Positions 32,205 to 45,830 of a stretch of 64,000 nucleotides of DNA are shown here, one piece after another. Origin of the DNA: Rhabditoides inermis. Lineage: Eukaryota; Nematoda; Chromadorea; Rhabditida; Rhabditidae. Position 1 is the stretch's first letter; the number at the start of each line of letters is the position of its first letter. The stretch is from assembly GCA_963966185.1 (NCBI GenBank), contig CAWZYM010000412.1, positions 62,001 through 126,000 on the forward strand, read 5' to 3'. The notes under the pieces were generated by a model that saw nothing but the letters and a program-made list of their open reading frames with translations, was not told the origin of the DNA and did not search any database. The translations under genes were made by a program, and so were the position numbers.

Positions 32205-33925
32205 GATAGGCTTTTACCGAGGAGTGTGCCGGAGCGTTTTCTAAGTGCATACGTGAAAGTGAACGATCAGAGAGTCGGAGAAAATGCATATCAGTAGCAG
32301 TGATCAATATATTATTAATATTACTGATCTGCTGATCGACTTTGACCGCGGAGGCTCGCGAAGCGTGCCGGAGCGCCCTCAATGAGCAAACGAAAAAGTA
32401 AAAGATCAGAGAGTAGAAGAGATTGCATATCAGTATCAGTGATCAATATATTATTATAATTACTGATCTACTTATCGGCTTTGACCGCGGAGGCGCGCGA
32501 AGCGTGCCGGAGCGCCTTCTATGTGCATATGAAAGAGTAAAAGATCAGAGAGTAGAAGAGATTGCATATCAGTATCAGTGATTAATATATTATATATTAT
32601 TATATTTACTGATCTACTGATCGACTTTGACCGCGAAGGCGCGCGAAGCGTGCCGGAGCGCCCTCTATGTGCAAACGAAAGAGTAAATGATCAGATAGTA
32701 GAAGAGATTGTATATCAATATCAGTGATCAATATATTATTATTTTTATATTACTGATCTACTGATAACTGATAGGCTGTTTTACCGCAGAGGCGCGCGGA
32801 GCGTGACGGAGCGCCATCTATGTGCATACGAGAGAGTAAAATATCAGAGAGTCGGAGAAAATGCATATCAGTATCAGTGATCAATGTATTATTATATATA
32901 CTACTCTACTGATCGGCTTTGACCGCGGAGGCGCGCGGAGCGTGCCGAAGCGCCCCCTATGTGCAAACGAAAGAGTAAAAGATCAGAGAGTCGGAGAAAA
33001 TGCATATCAGTATCAGTGATCAATCTATTATTATAACTACTGATACACTTATCGACTCTGACCGCGGAGGCGCGCGAAGCGTGCCGGAGCGCCTTCTATG
33101 TGCATACGAAAAAGTAAAAAAAAAATCACAGAGTCGGAGAAAATGCATAACAGTATCAGTGATCAATATATTCTTATTATTACTGATCTACTGATAGACT
33201 TTGACTGCGGAGGCGCGCGAAGCGTGCCGGAGCGCCTCCTATGTGCATCCGAGAGAGTGAAATATCAGACAGTCGGAGAGAATGCATATCAGTAACAGTG
33301 ATCAATATATTCGTATTATTACTGATCTACTGATAGACTTTGACCGCGGAGGCGCGCGAAGCGTTCCGGAGCGCCTCCTATGTGCATCCGAGAGAGTGAA
33401 ATATCAGACAGTCGGAGAGAATCCATATCAGTAACAGTGATCAATATATTTTTATTATTACTGATCTACTGATAGAATTTGACCGCGGAGGCGCGCGAAG
33501 CGTGCCGGAGCGCCTCCTATGTGCAACCGAGAGAGTGAAATATCAGAGAGTCGGAGAGAATGCATATCAGTAACAGTGATCAATATATTCTAATTATTAC
33601 TGATCTACTGATAGACTTTGACCGCGGAGGCGCGCGAAGCGTGCCGGAGCGCCTCCTATGTGCATCCGAGAAAGTGAAATATCAGAGAGTCGGAGAGAAT
33701 GCATATCAGTAACAGTAATCAATATATTCTCATTATTACTGATCTACTGATCGGCTTTGACCGCGGAGGTGCGCGAAGCGTGCCGGAGCGCTTTCTATGT
33801 GCATACGAGAAAGTGACAGATCAGAGAGACGGAAAAAAACATATTAGTATCAGTGATCATTACATTGTGATTTTGTATTACTGAAACCGATAGGCTCTGA
33901 CAGCGGAGCGTGCCGGACCGCCTTC
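32205..33925 (+). repeat. 139-bp monomer array, e15 (about 12 copies)
   Basis: Two sub-blocks: GTATCAGTGATC-type monomers (32205-33100) and GTAACAGTGATC-type monomers with CCTCCTATGTGCATCC (33150-33800). One monomer hairpin near 33350 is spoiled (GCGTTCC). Confidence 0.9.
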
Positions 33926-34179
33926 TATGAGCAAGGTAAATACATCTGTAGAAAAGCAGTCAACCAGATACTATCAACCAGATAGACTGTGACACTTTCT
34001 AATTATTTAAAATTACTGAAAATAAAAAAAATAAGGAAAGAAATAAAGATCAGCCATCTACTGGAAGACTGACAACAGCACTTCTAGCACAGCTCCTAAT
34101 ATCACTTCCAGAGCACATATCAAGTCAATCTATATATCAATCGATAGATAATTTTCTCCTCTATTTTATACCTATATTT

Positions 34180-34200
34180 CTAGCGCGCGAAGCGCGCTAG
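34180..34200. other. Terminal GAA hairpin of e15
   Basis: 9-bp stem, GAA loop; next unit TCGCAGCGCC. Confidence 0.9.
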
Positions 34201-35299
34201 TCGCAGCGCCCGCTGCGCCGGTCTGGCTAAATGCCCTATGGTGTCTGTACGTCCATCGCTCCACCGCGCCACCCACTACTCCTATCTAGCCAAACGTGAC
34301 ATCGATCCGATGGTCTCGGTCCCGAGATGCAGGATTCCAATTTTCAGATCTGTATCTCTTATATCCGCGGAGCTATTAGCTCCAGAAAGTCCGACGAAAC
34401 AGCGCGTAATCCGAGAGAGTCAGACAGAAAACAGGCGAAATAGTGTGTGAGGCGAGGAGACGGTTAGGTGGTTGAACGGTCGCATCGAGTAGGCCTTACA
34501 AGAACGAGCACTGCGGATCGCAGACTTCAGCTATCGAAAAACAGTTTCGACGTCACTCCTCTACACTCCCTCACCTACAAATCTGCCCGTAATGTTTTTA
34601 TAACTCCTCCTGGTTTCCTTTCACGAAGTGATTTAGTCGAGGCGAGGCGACACCAAACAGTTGTCGCGGGCTGTTCAAGAAAACTAGGCAACCGTGTAAG
34701 GTCTCCCTTAACTACAACATGCAAATAGGTGGTCACTACACTTCTACCACAATTTGCATCTTCTTGTGACCTCTGACGCCCGCTATCAATTAAATTCCTC
34801 GAATCGACGCCACTTTATTGCCCCGCGACGAGAGAGTGTGGCGAGGTGAGAGTGCGCCAGCTGCCAGCCCGTCTGCTGTTAGAGAAAGAGACAGTGAATT
34901 GTGCAAACGAACGAGAACATCATCATGCACTACGAAACAGCTCACCACACTCCAACAAACTGTGCGAATTTTATTTTCTGAGCACATACAATAAAACATT
35001 ACTATATGCACTCACGTCATTCTATATTCAACCAGGGAAGTGAGGCGAGGCGAAATACTATGTAACCTCCTTTTTTCATCCAATTCCTTTTCTAATCTCT
35101 CTCTTTCTCGTCTCTCTTTCTCTTTCTTTCTCTCTTTCTCTCCCTCTCTCCCTCTCTCCCTCTCTTCCTCTCTCTCTTTCTATCTCTCTCTCTCTCTTTC
35201 GTCTTTCTTTCTCTCTCTCTCTTGATTTTATAATAAAAGACCAGTGATAACTATAAATTATATTTGTATCTATAAAAAAATTGTCAACCAGATTCTGAT

Positions 35300-36250
35300 A
35301 GGCTTTACCGCGGAGTGTGCCGGAGCGCCCTCTATGTGCATACGAGAGAGTGAAAGATCAGAGAGTAGGAAAGAATGCATATCAGTAGCAGTGATCAATA
35401 TATATTATTATAACTACTAATCTACTGATCGGCTTTGACCGCGGAGGCGCGCGAAGCGTGCCGGAGCGCTTTCTATGTGTATACGAGAAAAAGAACGATC
35501 AGAGAGTCGGAGAAAATTCATATCAGTAGCAGTGAACAATATATTCTTATTTTTACTGATCCACTGATATACTTTGACCGCGGAGGCGCGCGAAGCGTGC
35601 CGGAGCGCTTTTTATGTGCATACAAGAGAGTGAAAGATCAGAGAGTAGGAGAGAATGCATATCAGTATCAGTGTATCAGTGATCAGTATATTATTATAAT
35701 TACTGATCTACTGATCAGCTTTGACCGCGGAGGCGCGCGAAGCGTGCCGGAGCGCTTTCTATGTGCATACGAGAAAGTGAACGATCAGAGAGTCGGAGAA
35801 AATGCATATCAGTAGCAGTGACCAATATATTCTTATTTTTACTGATCTACTGATATACTTTGTCCGCGGAGGCGCGCGAAGCGTGCCGGAGCGCTTTCTA
35901 TGTGCATACGAGGAAGTGAAAGATCAGAGAGTAGGAGTAAATTCCTATCAGTAGCAGTGATCAATAGATTCCTAATATTACTGATCCACTGATAGGCTCT
36001 GACCGCAGAGCGTGCCGGAGCGCTTTCTATGTGCATACGAGAAAGTGAACGATCAGAGAGTCGGAGAAAAGTCATATCAGTAGCAGTGATCAATATATTC
36101 TTATTATTACTGATATACTGATATACTTTGACCGCGAAGGCGCGCGGAGCGTGCCGGAGCGCTTTCTATGTGCATACGAGAATGTGAACGATCAGAGAGT
36201 CGAAGAAAATGCATATCAGTAGTAGGGATCAATTTATTCTTATTATTACT
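35300..36250 (+). repeat. 139-bp monomer array, e16
   Basis: About seven copies with GTAGCAGTGATCAATATATTC text and GAA or GGA loops. Confidence 0.88.
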
Positions 36251-37130
36251 GCGCGGAGGCGCGCGGAGCGGATGTCTATGATCGTAGCATCGTAGGCGAG
36301 AGTAGATATTTTATAATATTAGATCCGTGATAACTAACCATTTTCAACCAGCTACTGATAGGATTTGACCGCGGAGGCGCGCGGAGCGGCTGTCTATGAT
36401 CATAGGCGAGAGTAGATATTTTATAATATTAGATCCGTCAAAACTAATAATTGTCAACCAGCTACTGATAGGATTTGACCGCGGAGGCGCGCGGAGCGGC
36501 TGTCTGTGATCAAAGGCGAGAGTAGAGATTTTATAATGTTAGATTCGTGATAACTAATCATTGTCAACCAGCTACTGATAGGATTTGACCGCGGAGGCGC
36601 GCGGAGCGGCTGTCTGTGATCAAAGGCGAGAGTAGAGATTTTATAATATTAGATCCGTGATAAATAATAATTGTCAACCATCTACTGATAGAATTTTACC
36701 GCTGAGGTGCGCGGAGCGGCTGTCTGTGATCAAAGGCGAGAGTAGAGATTTTATAATATTAGATCCGTGATAACTAATCATTGTCAACCAGCTACTGATA
36801 GGATTTGACCGCGGAGGCGCGCGGAGCGGCTGTCTGTGATCAAAGGCGAGAGTAGAGATTTTATAATGTTAGATTCGTGATAACTAATCATTGTCAACCA
36901 GCTACTGATAGGATTTGACCGCGGAGGCGCGCGGAGCGGCTGTCTGTGATCAAAGGCGAGAGTAGAGATTTTATAATATTAGATCCGTGATAAATAATAA
37001 TTGTCAACCAGCTACTGATAGAATTTTACCGCTGAGGTGCGCGGAGCGGCTGTCTGTGATCAAAGGCGAGAGTAGAGATTTTATAATATTAGATCCGTGA
37101 TAACTAATCATTGTCAACTACTGATATAAT
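36250..37130 (+). repeat. 110-bp array with a 330-bp higher-order repeat
   Basis: Monomer starts at 36471, 36581, 36691, 36801, 36911 and 37021 are exactly 110 bp apart. 36471-36800 (monomers A, B, C) is repeated as 36801-37130. Diagnostic variants are ATAATGTTAGATTCG in A and GAATTTTACCGCTGAGG in C. Confidence 0.85.
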
Positions 37131-37249
37131 TTGACCGCCGGAGCGTGCCGGATTCCTTCACCACTTTGTCTCCTCCTCCCTCTATATTGGGCATAGCAAA
37201 ATGTAGAAAAGTGAAAAGATAAATATTACAATATAGCAATTATCAAAAA

Positions 37250-38130
37250 TTTTAATAGATTTTGATAGCGCGGCTGCGTGCCGCCTTCTATGCGCATAAA
37301 AAAGAGTGAAAAATCAGTAAATCGTAGATTACTCTTGAAAAATATTATTATTGATCTACTGATAGACTTTTACGCGGAGGTGCGCGGCAGCGTGCCGGAG
37401 CACCTTCTATGCGCATGAGAAAGAGTGAAAGATCAGAAAGATGGATAAATTGTGAAATAATAAAGAAAAAAAATATTATTATTGATCTAATTATAGACTT
37501 TTACGCGGAGGCGCGCGGCAGCGTGCCGGAGCGCCTTCTTTGCGCATGAGAAAGAGTGAAAGATCAGAAATATGGATGAATGGAAGAGCAACAATGAAAA
37601 AAAAATATTATTTATCTACTGATAGACTTTTACGCGGAGGTGGGCGGAGCGTGCCGGAGCGGTTTGCATGAATGCAGGGAAGAGTGAGAGAGGAACCAGA
37701 GAGACGGTGAGACCGAGAAAATGTAGATCAGTAATATGAAAATTTGAAAATATTTAATGCCACCGAACTATGTACTGATAATCTTTGTTAGCGGAGGCTC
37801 GCGGCAGCGTGACGGAGCGCTTTTTATTAGCAAAAGAGAGAGTAGACCAGTGATAAAAAAATCTGGACTTATCAACAGTTTACCGTTAGAATTTGACAGA
37901 ATCTGTTTTGACAGCGAGAAGAACAGTGATATATAAATAAAATCATTACTTATCGACTGTAGACTTTTAGAATTTGACAGCGAATGCGCGCAGCAGCGTG
38001 CCGGAGCGTCTTCTATGAACTTGTTAAAGTGTAGATCAGTTATCAAAGAAATATAATAATTATCAACCTGTTTTTATAGACTTTGACAGCGTATGCGCGC
38101 GATAGCTTGCCAAAGCTCCTATGTATCAAA
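37250..38130 (+). repeat. Old, diverged monomers at the array edge
   Basis: Six or so copies at 100-125 bp spacing with TTTTACGCGGAGG, GCGCGGCAGCGTGCC and CTTCTATGCGCATGAGAAAGAG. They differ far more from each other than monomers in the array centre, the usual sign of an array edge. Confidence 0.75.
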
Positions 38131-38183
38131 GAAGCGTGCAAATCATTATTGACATATTTTTATAACACTGTAACATAACATGA

Positions 38184-38460
38184 TTAAAGAAGAACTCCGG
38201 GGAAAATAGGAATGCCGGTCAATAGGGGCAAAATGATACTTAGGAACACGATTCTGGCAAAGAAAATTCTGAGAGGCTTTGAAAAGTTACGTTTTTGAAT
38301 TATTTATTACGATTCCTTTGTCCAAATAGCCTAATTGGACGAGGGCGGAGCCTCACTCCTCTGCCCACCGCTTGCCGTACTCGCGGTTTCCCGCCAAAAT
38401 CTGGTTCCGGGCGCGCTAATGTTTTGGGCCGGTGACTCTTTCCCCGGAGTTCTTCTTTAA
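38184..38460. mobile_element. 277-bp MITE with TTAA ends and long inverted repeats
   Basis: The left end starts TTAAAGAAGAACTCC at 38184, and the right end is its exact reverse complement. The inverted repeats are 23 bp (38183-38205 and 38439-38461), including TTAA at each end. The interior is GC-richer than the surroundings and contains TTTCCCGCCAAAA (38387-38399), a perfect E2F-type site. TTAA borders suggest a piggyBac-type target, but a TA duplication (Tc1/mariner) cannot be excluded. No other copy in the window. Confidence 0.8.
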
Positions 38461-38605
38461 TAATCATCTACTGGAGGAGTCTTGTAGAGTGATCGCGCAG
38501 CAAGAACTTCTTTCTTTCTATCTTAGCTTCTAGACTACATATCATATCAATCAATACATCAATCGATAGATAATTTCATCCTCTATCTGTTTATCCTTAT
38601 TACAT

Positions 38606-38626
38606 CTAGCGCGCGAAGCGCGCTAG
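38606..38626. other. Terminal GAA hairpin of e16
   Basis: 9-bp stem, GAA loop. Preserved even though the tail before it is diverged. Confidence 0.9.
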
Positions 38627-39602
38627 TCGCAGCGCCGCTGCGCCGCTCTGGCTAAATGTCCTATGGTGTCCGTCCGTCCGTATCTCCACAAGGCCCACCG
38701 ACGTATGGATTGCTACAAATTTGACATCTTCTTGAAGCCCTCGATCTGGAGATGCGGTATAAAATAGAGGTTTTTGATAACTCTCCTCTCCGCGGACTTA
38801 TAAGGCAAAACGTGACGGTTAGACAATCCGGCGAAATAGACTGCAAAAAGGCAAGAGTCAGACACTGAGCGACGGAATAGTGTGTCAATGATGAGAGGGA
38901 AAAGAAAGGCGGGGCCACAATTTATGCCTCTTTGAGTATACCTTACAAGAACGATAACTGCGAATCGCAGACTTCAGCTATCGAAAAACGATTTCGATGT
39001 CACTCCTCTACACTCCCTTACCTACAAATCTGCCCGTAATCTTTTTATAACTCTTTCTGGTTAGCTTTCACGAAGTGATTTAATCGAGGCGAGGCGAGAC
39101 CAAACATTTGTCGCGGGCTGTTTAAGAAAACTAGGCAATCGTGTAAGGTCTCCCTTTACTACAACATGCATATAGGTGGCCACTACACTTCTACCGAAAT
39201 TTGCATCATTTTGTGACCTCTGACGCCCGCTATCAATTAAATTCCTCTAATCGACGTCGTTTTATTGCCCCGCGACGAGAGAGTGTGGCGAGGTGAGAGT
39301 GCGCCAGCTGCCAGTCTGTCTGCTGTTAGAGAAAGAGACAGTCAATTGTGCAAATGAGCGAGAACATCACCATGCACTACAAAACAGCTAACCACACTCC
39401 AAAAAACTGCGCTAATTTTATTTTTTGAGCAAATACTATAAAATATTACTATATGCACTCACGTCATTCTATATTCAATCAGGGAAGTGAGGCGAGGCGT
39501 AATACATGTAACCTCCTTTTCTCATCCCTCTCCTTTTCTCATCCCTCTCTTTCTCGTCTCTCTTTCTCTTTCTTTCTCTCTTTCTCTCCCTCTCTCCCTC
39601 TC

Positions 39603-39643
<41 letters not shown>

Positions 39644-39654
39644 CTCTCTCTCTT

Positions 39655-40729
39655 GTCGCATCAACATACAAACACAAGCCAAGTATTTACAGGTCTTCAT
39701 TTATCTCATATATCATAAACATCACATCACCTGGTTATAACAATCACCAGGCTGAGCATCACAATGGCGAAGCGATCACTACATGTATGCGCTACGGGGA
39801 TGATGAGATCACGTGTAGTACGGTGTGAAAATAAGAAAGGACTATGAACAGATCATGGATAGACTATGGAGACTATATATAGGATTAGGACACTATGAAG
39901 AGGTTGCCGAGGGGGAGATGACAGTGAGGAACGATTGCATCTTATGTGGTCAATACCGGAGACTCACAAACAATCAAGGGACAGGGTCAACCACAAAACC
40001 TGAGTGGAGACAAAACAACTCAACCACAATACCAGAGTGGGAGACACTAGAATCATACAAGATTCTACAGGGGAAACATACACTCACTTTACCGGGTCAT
40101 CTCCTTCCACTCGAGCACCATGCTCTCCTGGCGACAGGTTCATATCCAATATCGTGCTCGTATAGCTGTCGACAGATTCATTCTTGAGCTTCTTCTCGCA
40201 ATAGTCGTTGACGAGTCCTCCGACGCAGCTTCATCTCCGTGAATCCAAAGTTCTTGAAGAAGCCGGAGCCTCCGATGACAATAATTCACATTAAAAGATA
40301 TGGCTAATTACGATACGTTTTAATATCACTGAAATACTAGATATACGAATAACATGTCGGAGTATATTACGTCATTTACGTATAGTGTATTTAGTTAAAA
40401 GTATGTACTCTGCATTGTATCATAAGATGTCTCATACACGATACATAGTCTTCGCGATAAATTAGTTAGGTCTGACAATTTAGGTAGGTCTGAGTATGAG
40501 TCTCACTGATTACAGGTCTGCACTGCGAAACTCACTGCGTATCGCACTCATTGCGCGAGCCGATATTCAGTAAGGAAATTAGCGTGTCTCAAATTGACCG
40601 GTAAATGTCGAACAGGCAAAGTATGTGCGCTAAAAGTAGAACAATACTAATTCACAAAAAGTCGTCTTTTATTACACTAGTTTGCGTATTTTTGAGGATT
40701 TTATAGTTGCGTGACCTCTGGTCGCGACA
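39655..40729. mobile_element. Second copy of the 1,075-bp insertion
   Basis: Same flanking TCTCTCTCTT and the same open frames as 20174-21248; the candidate gene fragment is at 40084-40285 on the minus strand. Confidence 0.5.
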
Positions 40730-40834
40730 TCTCTCTCTTGATTTTTTTAATAAAAGACCAGTGTTAACTATAAATTATATTTGTATCTATAATAAAAATA
40801 AAAATTGTCAACCAGATTCTGATAGGCTTTACCG

Positions 40835-42365
40835 CGGAGTGTGCCGGAGCGCCCTCTATGTGTATACGAGAGAGTGAAAGATCAGAGAGTAGGAAAGTAG
40901 GAGTCGGAGAAAATGCATATCAGTAGCAGTGATCAATTTATTCTTATTATTACTGATCTACTGATAGGATTTGACTGCGGAGGCGCGCGGACCAGCTGTC
41001 TATGATCGTAGGCGAGAGTAGATATTTTATAATATTAGATCCGTGATAACTAATCATTGTCAACCAGCTACTGATAGGATTTGACCGCGGAGGCGCGCGG
41101 AGCGGCTGTCTGTGATCATAGGCGAGAGTAGAGATTTTATAATATTAGATCCGTGATAACTAATCATTGTCAACCAGCTACTGATAGAATTTGAGCGCGG
41201 AGCGGCTGTCTGTGATCATAGGCGAGAGTAGATATTTTATAATATTAGATCCGTGATAACTAATCATTGTCAACCAGCTATTGATAGAATTTGATCGCGG
41301 AGCGGCTGTCTGTGATCATAGGCGAGAGTAGAGATTTTATAATATTAGATCCGTGATAACTAATCATTGTCAACCAGCTACTGATAGAATATGAGCGCGT
41401 AGCGGTTGTCTGTGATCATAGGCGAGAGTAGATATTTTATAATATTAGATCCGTGATAACTAATCATTGTCAACCAGCTACTGATAGAATTTGACCGCGG
41501 AGGCGCGCGGAGCGGCTATCTATGATCGTAGAGTAGTTATTTTATGAAAAGTGAGAGACGAGAAAGTGAAAGATCAGAGAGTATAAGAAAATGCATATCT
41601 GTATCAGTGATTAATGTAATATTATAATTACTGATCTACTGATAGAGTTTTAACGCGGAGGCGCGCGGAGCGTGCCGGAGCGCCTCCTGTGTGCATCCGA
41701 GAGAGTGAAATATCAGAGAGTCGGAGAGAATGCATATCAGTAACAGTGATCAATATATTTTATTATTACTGATCTACTAATAGAATTTGACCGCGGAGGC
41801 GCGCGAAGCGTGCCGGAGCGCCCTCCATGTGCATACGAGAGAGATATCAGAGAGTCGAAAAAAATGCATATCAGTAACAGTGATCAATATATTCTTATTA
41901 TTACTGATCTACTGATAGACTTTGACCGCGGAGGCGCGCGAAGCGTGCCGGAGCGCCTCCTATGTGCATCCGAGAAAGTGAAATATCAGAGAGTCGGAGA
42001 GAACACATATCAGTAACAGTGATAAATATATTCTTATTATTACTGATCTACTGATAGACTTTGACCGCGGAGGCGCGCGAAGCGTGCCGGAGCGCCTCCT
42101 ATGTGCATCCGAGAAAGTGACATATCAGAGAGTCGGAGAGAATGCATATCAGTAACAGTAATCAATATATTCTCATTATTACTGATCTACTGATCGGCTT
42201 TCACCGCGGAGGCGCGCGAAGCGTGCCGGAGCGCCCTCCATGTGCATACGAGAGTAAAATATCAGAGAGTAGGAGAAAATGCAAATCAGTATCAGTGATC
42301 ATTATTGCTATTTTTATTACTGCTCTACTGATATGCTCTGACAGCAGAGCGTGCCGGAGCGCCTT
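40835..42365 (+). repeat. Mixed 139-bp and 110-bp array, e17
   Basis: Copy of the e11 array monomer for monomer, including the shortened 110-bp monomers. Confidence 0.9.
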
Positions 42366-42621
42366 CTATGAGCATAGTAAATACATCTGTAGAAAAGCAG
42401 TCAACCAGATACTATCAACCAGATAGACTGTGACACTTTCTAATTATTTGAAATTACTGAAAATAAAAAAAAATAAGGAAAGAAACAAAGATCAGCCATC
42501 TACTGGAAGACTGACAACAGCACTTCTAGCACAGCTCCTAATAGCACTTTCAGAGCACAAATCAAGTCAATCTATATATCAATCGATAGATAATTTTCTC
42601 CTCTATTTTATACCTATATTT

Positions 42622-42642
42622 CTAGCGCGCGAAGCGCGCTAG
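42622..42642. other. Terminal GAA hairpin of e17
   Basis: 9-bp stem, GAA loop; next unit TCGCAGCGCC. Confidence 0.9.
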
Positions 42643-43661
42643 TCGCAGCGCCCGCTGCGCCTGTATGTGCAAAATGCTCTATGGTTTCCGTCTGTCCGTC
42701 CGTACGTCCATCGCTCTACCGCGCCACCCACCACTCCTATCTAGCCAAACGTGACATCGATCCGATGGTCGCGGTCCCGAGATGCAGGATTCCAATTTTC
42801 AGCTCGTTATATCTCATATCCGCGGAGCTATAAGCTCGAGAAAGTCCGACGAAATAGCGCGTAATCAGAGAGCGTCAGACAGAAAAGCAGTGAAATAGTG
42901 TGTCAGATGAAGAGACGGTTAGGTCGTTGAACGGTTGCATCGAGTAGGCCTTACAAGAACGAGTACTGCGAATCGCAGACTTCAGCTATCGAAAAACGGT
43001 TTCGACGTCACTCCTCTACACTCCCTTACCTACAAATCTGCCCGTAATCTTTTTATAATTCCTCCTGGTTTCCTTTCACGAAGTGATTTAGTCGAGGCGA
43101 GGCGACACCAAACAGTTGTCGCGGGCTGTTCAAGAAAACTAGGCAATCGTGTAAGGTCTCCCTTCACTACAACATGCATATAGGTGGCCACAACACTTCT
43201 ACCAAAATTTGCATCTTTTTGTGACCTCTGACGCCCGCTATCAATTAAATTCCTCTAATTGACGCCACTTTATTGCCCCGCGGCGAGAGAGTGTGGCAAT
43301 GTGAGAGTGCGCCAGCTGCCAGTCTGTCTGATGTCAGAGAAAAAGACAGTCAATTGTGCAAAAGAGCGAGAACATCACCACGCACTACCAAACAGCTCAC
43401 CACACTCTGAGCAGACACAATAAAACATTACTACTATATGTACTCACGTCATTCTATAATCAATCAGGGAAGTGAGGCGAGGCGAAAGAGTGCTACTATG
43501 TAGTACGCTCTACCACCACCTTTTCTCATCCCTCTTTTCTTTGTCTCTCTCTCTCTCTCCCTCTCTCTCTCTTATATATTTTATGATATTAGATGAGTGA
43601 TAACTAATAAATAATAATTTTCAACGCTCTACCACCTCCTTTTCTCATCCCTCTTTTCTTC

Positions 43662-43698
<37 letters not shown>

Positions 43699-43784
43699 AT
43701 ATTTTATGATATTAGATGAGTGATAACTAATAAATAATAATTTTCAACGCTCTACCACCTCCTTTTCTCATCCCTCTTTTCTTC

Positions 43785-43829
<45 letters not shown>

Positions 43830-43915
43830 ATATTTTATGATATTAGATGAGTGATAACTAATAAACAATAATTTTCAACGCTCTACCACCTCCTTTTCTC
43901 ATCCCTCTTTTCTTC

Positions 43916-43954
<39 letters not shown>

Positions 43955-44009
43955 ATATTTTATGATATTAGATGAGTGATAACTAATAACTAATAATTTT
44001 CAACCAGCT

Positions 44010-45585
44010 GCTGATAGGCTTTGACCGCGGAGGCGCGCCCTCTATGTGCATACGAAAGAGTGAAAGATCAGAGAGTCGGAGAAAATGCATATCAGTATCA
44101 GCGATCAATATTTTATTATTATTACTGATCTACTGATCGGCTTTGACCGCGGAGGCGCGCGGAGCGTGCCGGAGCGCCCTCTATGTGCATACGAGAGAGT
44201 GAAAGATCAGAGAGTCGGAAAAAATGCATATCAGTATCAGTGATAAATATACTATTATTATTATTCATCTACTGATCGGCTATGAACGCGGAGGCGCGCG
44301 GAGCGTGCCGGAGCGCCTTCTATGTGCATACGAGAGAGTGAAAGATCAGAGAGTCGGAAAAAATGAATATCAGTATCAGTGATCAAAATATTATTATTAT
44401 TTTTCATCTACTGATCGGCTTTGACCGCGGAGGCGCGCGGAGCGTGCCGGAGCGCCCTCTATGTGCATACGAGAGAGTAAAAGATCAGAGAATCGGAGAA
44501 AATGAATATCAGTATCAGTGATCAAAATATTATTATTATTATTCATCTACTGATCGGCTTTGACCGCGGAGGCGCGCGGAGCGAGCCGGAGCGCCTTCTA
44601 TGTGCAAACGAGAGAGTGAAAGATCAGAGAGTCGGAAAAAATGCATATCAGTATCAGTGATAAATATATAATTATTATTACTGATCTACTGATCGGCTTT
44701 GAACGCGGAGGCGCGCGGAGCGTGCCGGAGCGCCTTCTATGTGCATACGAGAGAGTGAAAGATCAGAGAGTCGGAAAAAATGCATATCAGTATCAGTGAT
44801 AAATACATAATTATTATTACTGATCTACTGATCGGCTTTGAACGCGGAGACGCGCGGAGCGTGCCGGAGCGCCTTCTTTGAGTATACGAGAGCGTGAAAG
44901 ATCAGAGAGTCGGAGAAAATGCATATCAGTATCAGTGATAAATATATAATTATTATTACTGATCTACTGATCGGCTTTGAACGCGGAGGCACGCGGAGCG
45001 TGCCGGAGCGCCTTCTTTGAGTATACGAGAGAGTGAAAGATCAGAGAGTCGGAGAAAATGCATATCAGTATCAGCGATCAATATTTTATTATTATTACTG
45101 ATCTACTGATCGGCTTTGACCGCGGAGGCGCGCGGAGCGTGCCGGAGCGCCCTCTGTGTGCATACGAGAGAGTGAAAGCTCAGAGAGTCGGAGAAAATGC
45201 ATATCAGTATCAGTGATCAATAAAGTGTTATTTATATCACTGATCTACAGATAGGCTTTTACCGCGGAGGCGCGCGGAGCGTGCCGGAGCGCCCTCTATT
45301 TGCATACGAGAGAGTAAAAGATCAGAGAGTAGGAGAGGATGCATATCAGTATCAATGATAACTATATATAATTATTTTTACGGATCTACTTATCGGCTTT
45401 GACCGCGGAGGCGCACGGAGCGTGCCGGAGCGCCCTCTATGTACATACGAGAGAGTGAAAGATCAGAGAGTCGGAGAAAATGCATATCAGTATCAGTGAT
45501 CAATATATCTTATTATTACTGATCTACTGATAGACTTTGACCGCGGAGGCACGCGGCATCGTGCCGGAGCGCATTCTATGAGCAT
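44010..45585 (+). repeat. 139-bp monomer array, e18
   Basis: Copy of the e13 array. One monomer has GGCACGC, GGA, GCGTGCC (44988-45004), turning the usual G-T wobble of the hairpin into an A-T pair. Confidence 0.9.
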
Positions 45586-45830
45586 ATTAAATACAATATC
45601 TGTAGAAAAGCAGTAACTGTCAACCAGGTACTGATAGACTGTGACACTTCCTGATCATTTGATAATACTGTAGATTAAAAATAAGGAAATAAATGAAGAT
45701 AAGTCATCTACTGGAAGACTCTGACCACAGAACTTCTAGCGCAGCTCCTAATAACACTTCCAGACCACATATAGAGTCAATCTATATATCAATCGATAGA
45801 TAATTTTCTCCTCTTTTCAAAGTTATATTT

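Larger units (their letters stand above)
31004..34200 (+). mobile_element. Unit e15 (class II, TT start)
   Basis: 3,197 bp. Head 31004-31855, (CT)n about 31865-32000, second (CT)n about 32082-32125, monomers about 32205-33925, tail, GAA hairpin 34180-34200. Confidence 0.6.
34201..38626 (+). mobile_element. Unit e16 (class II) with 110-bp array and MITE
   Basis: 4,426 bp. Head 34201-35055 (e14-like), (CT)n about 35065-35225, 139-bp monomers about 35300-36250, 110-bp array 36250-37130, strongly diverged monomers about 37250-38130, a 277-bp MITE in the tail (38184-38460), a diverged tail, and GAA hairpin 38606-38626. The most diverged tail of the class II set. Confidence 0.6.
38627..42642 (+). 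mobile_element. Unit e17 (class II), second copy of e11
   Basis: 4,016 bp. Head 38627-39480, (CT)n about 39515-39654, insertion 39655-40729, array about 40835-42365, tail, GAA hairpin 42622-42642. It matches e11 at offset 19,498 before the (CT)n and 19,481 after it. Left and right neighbours (e16, e18) differ from those of e11 (e10, e12). Confidence 0.65.
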
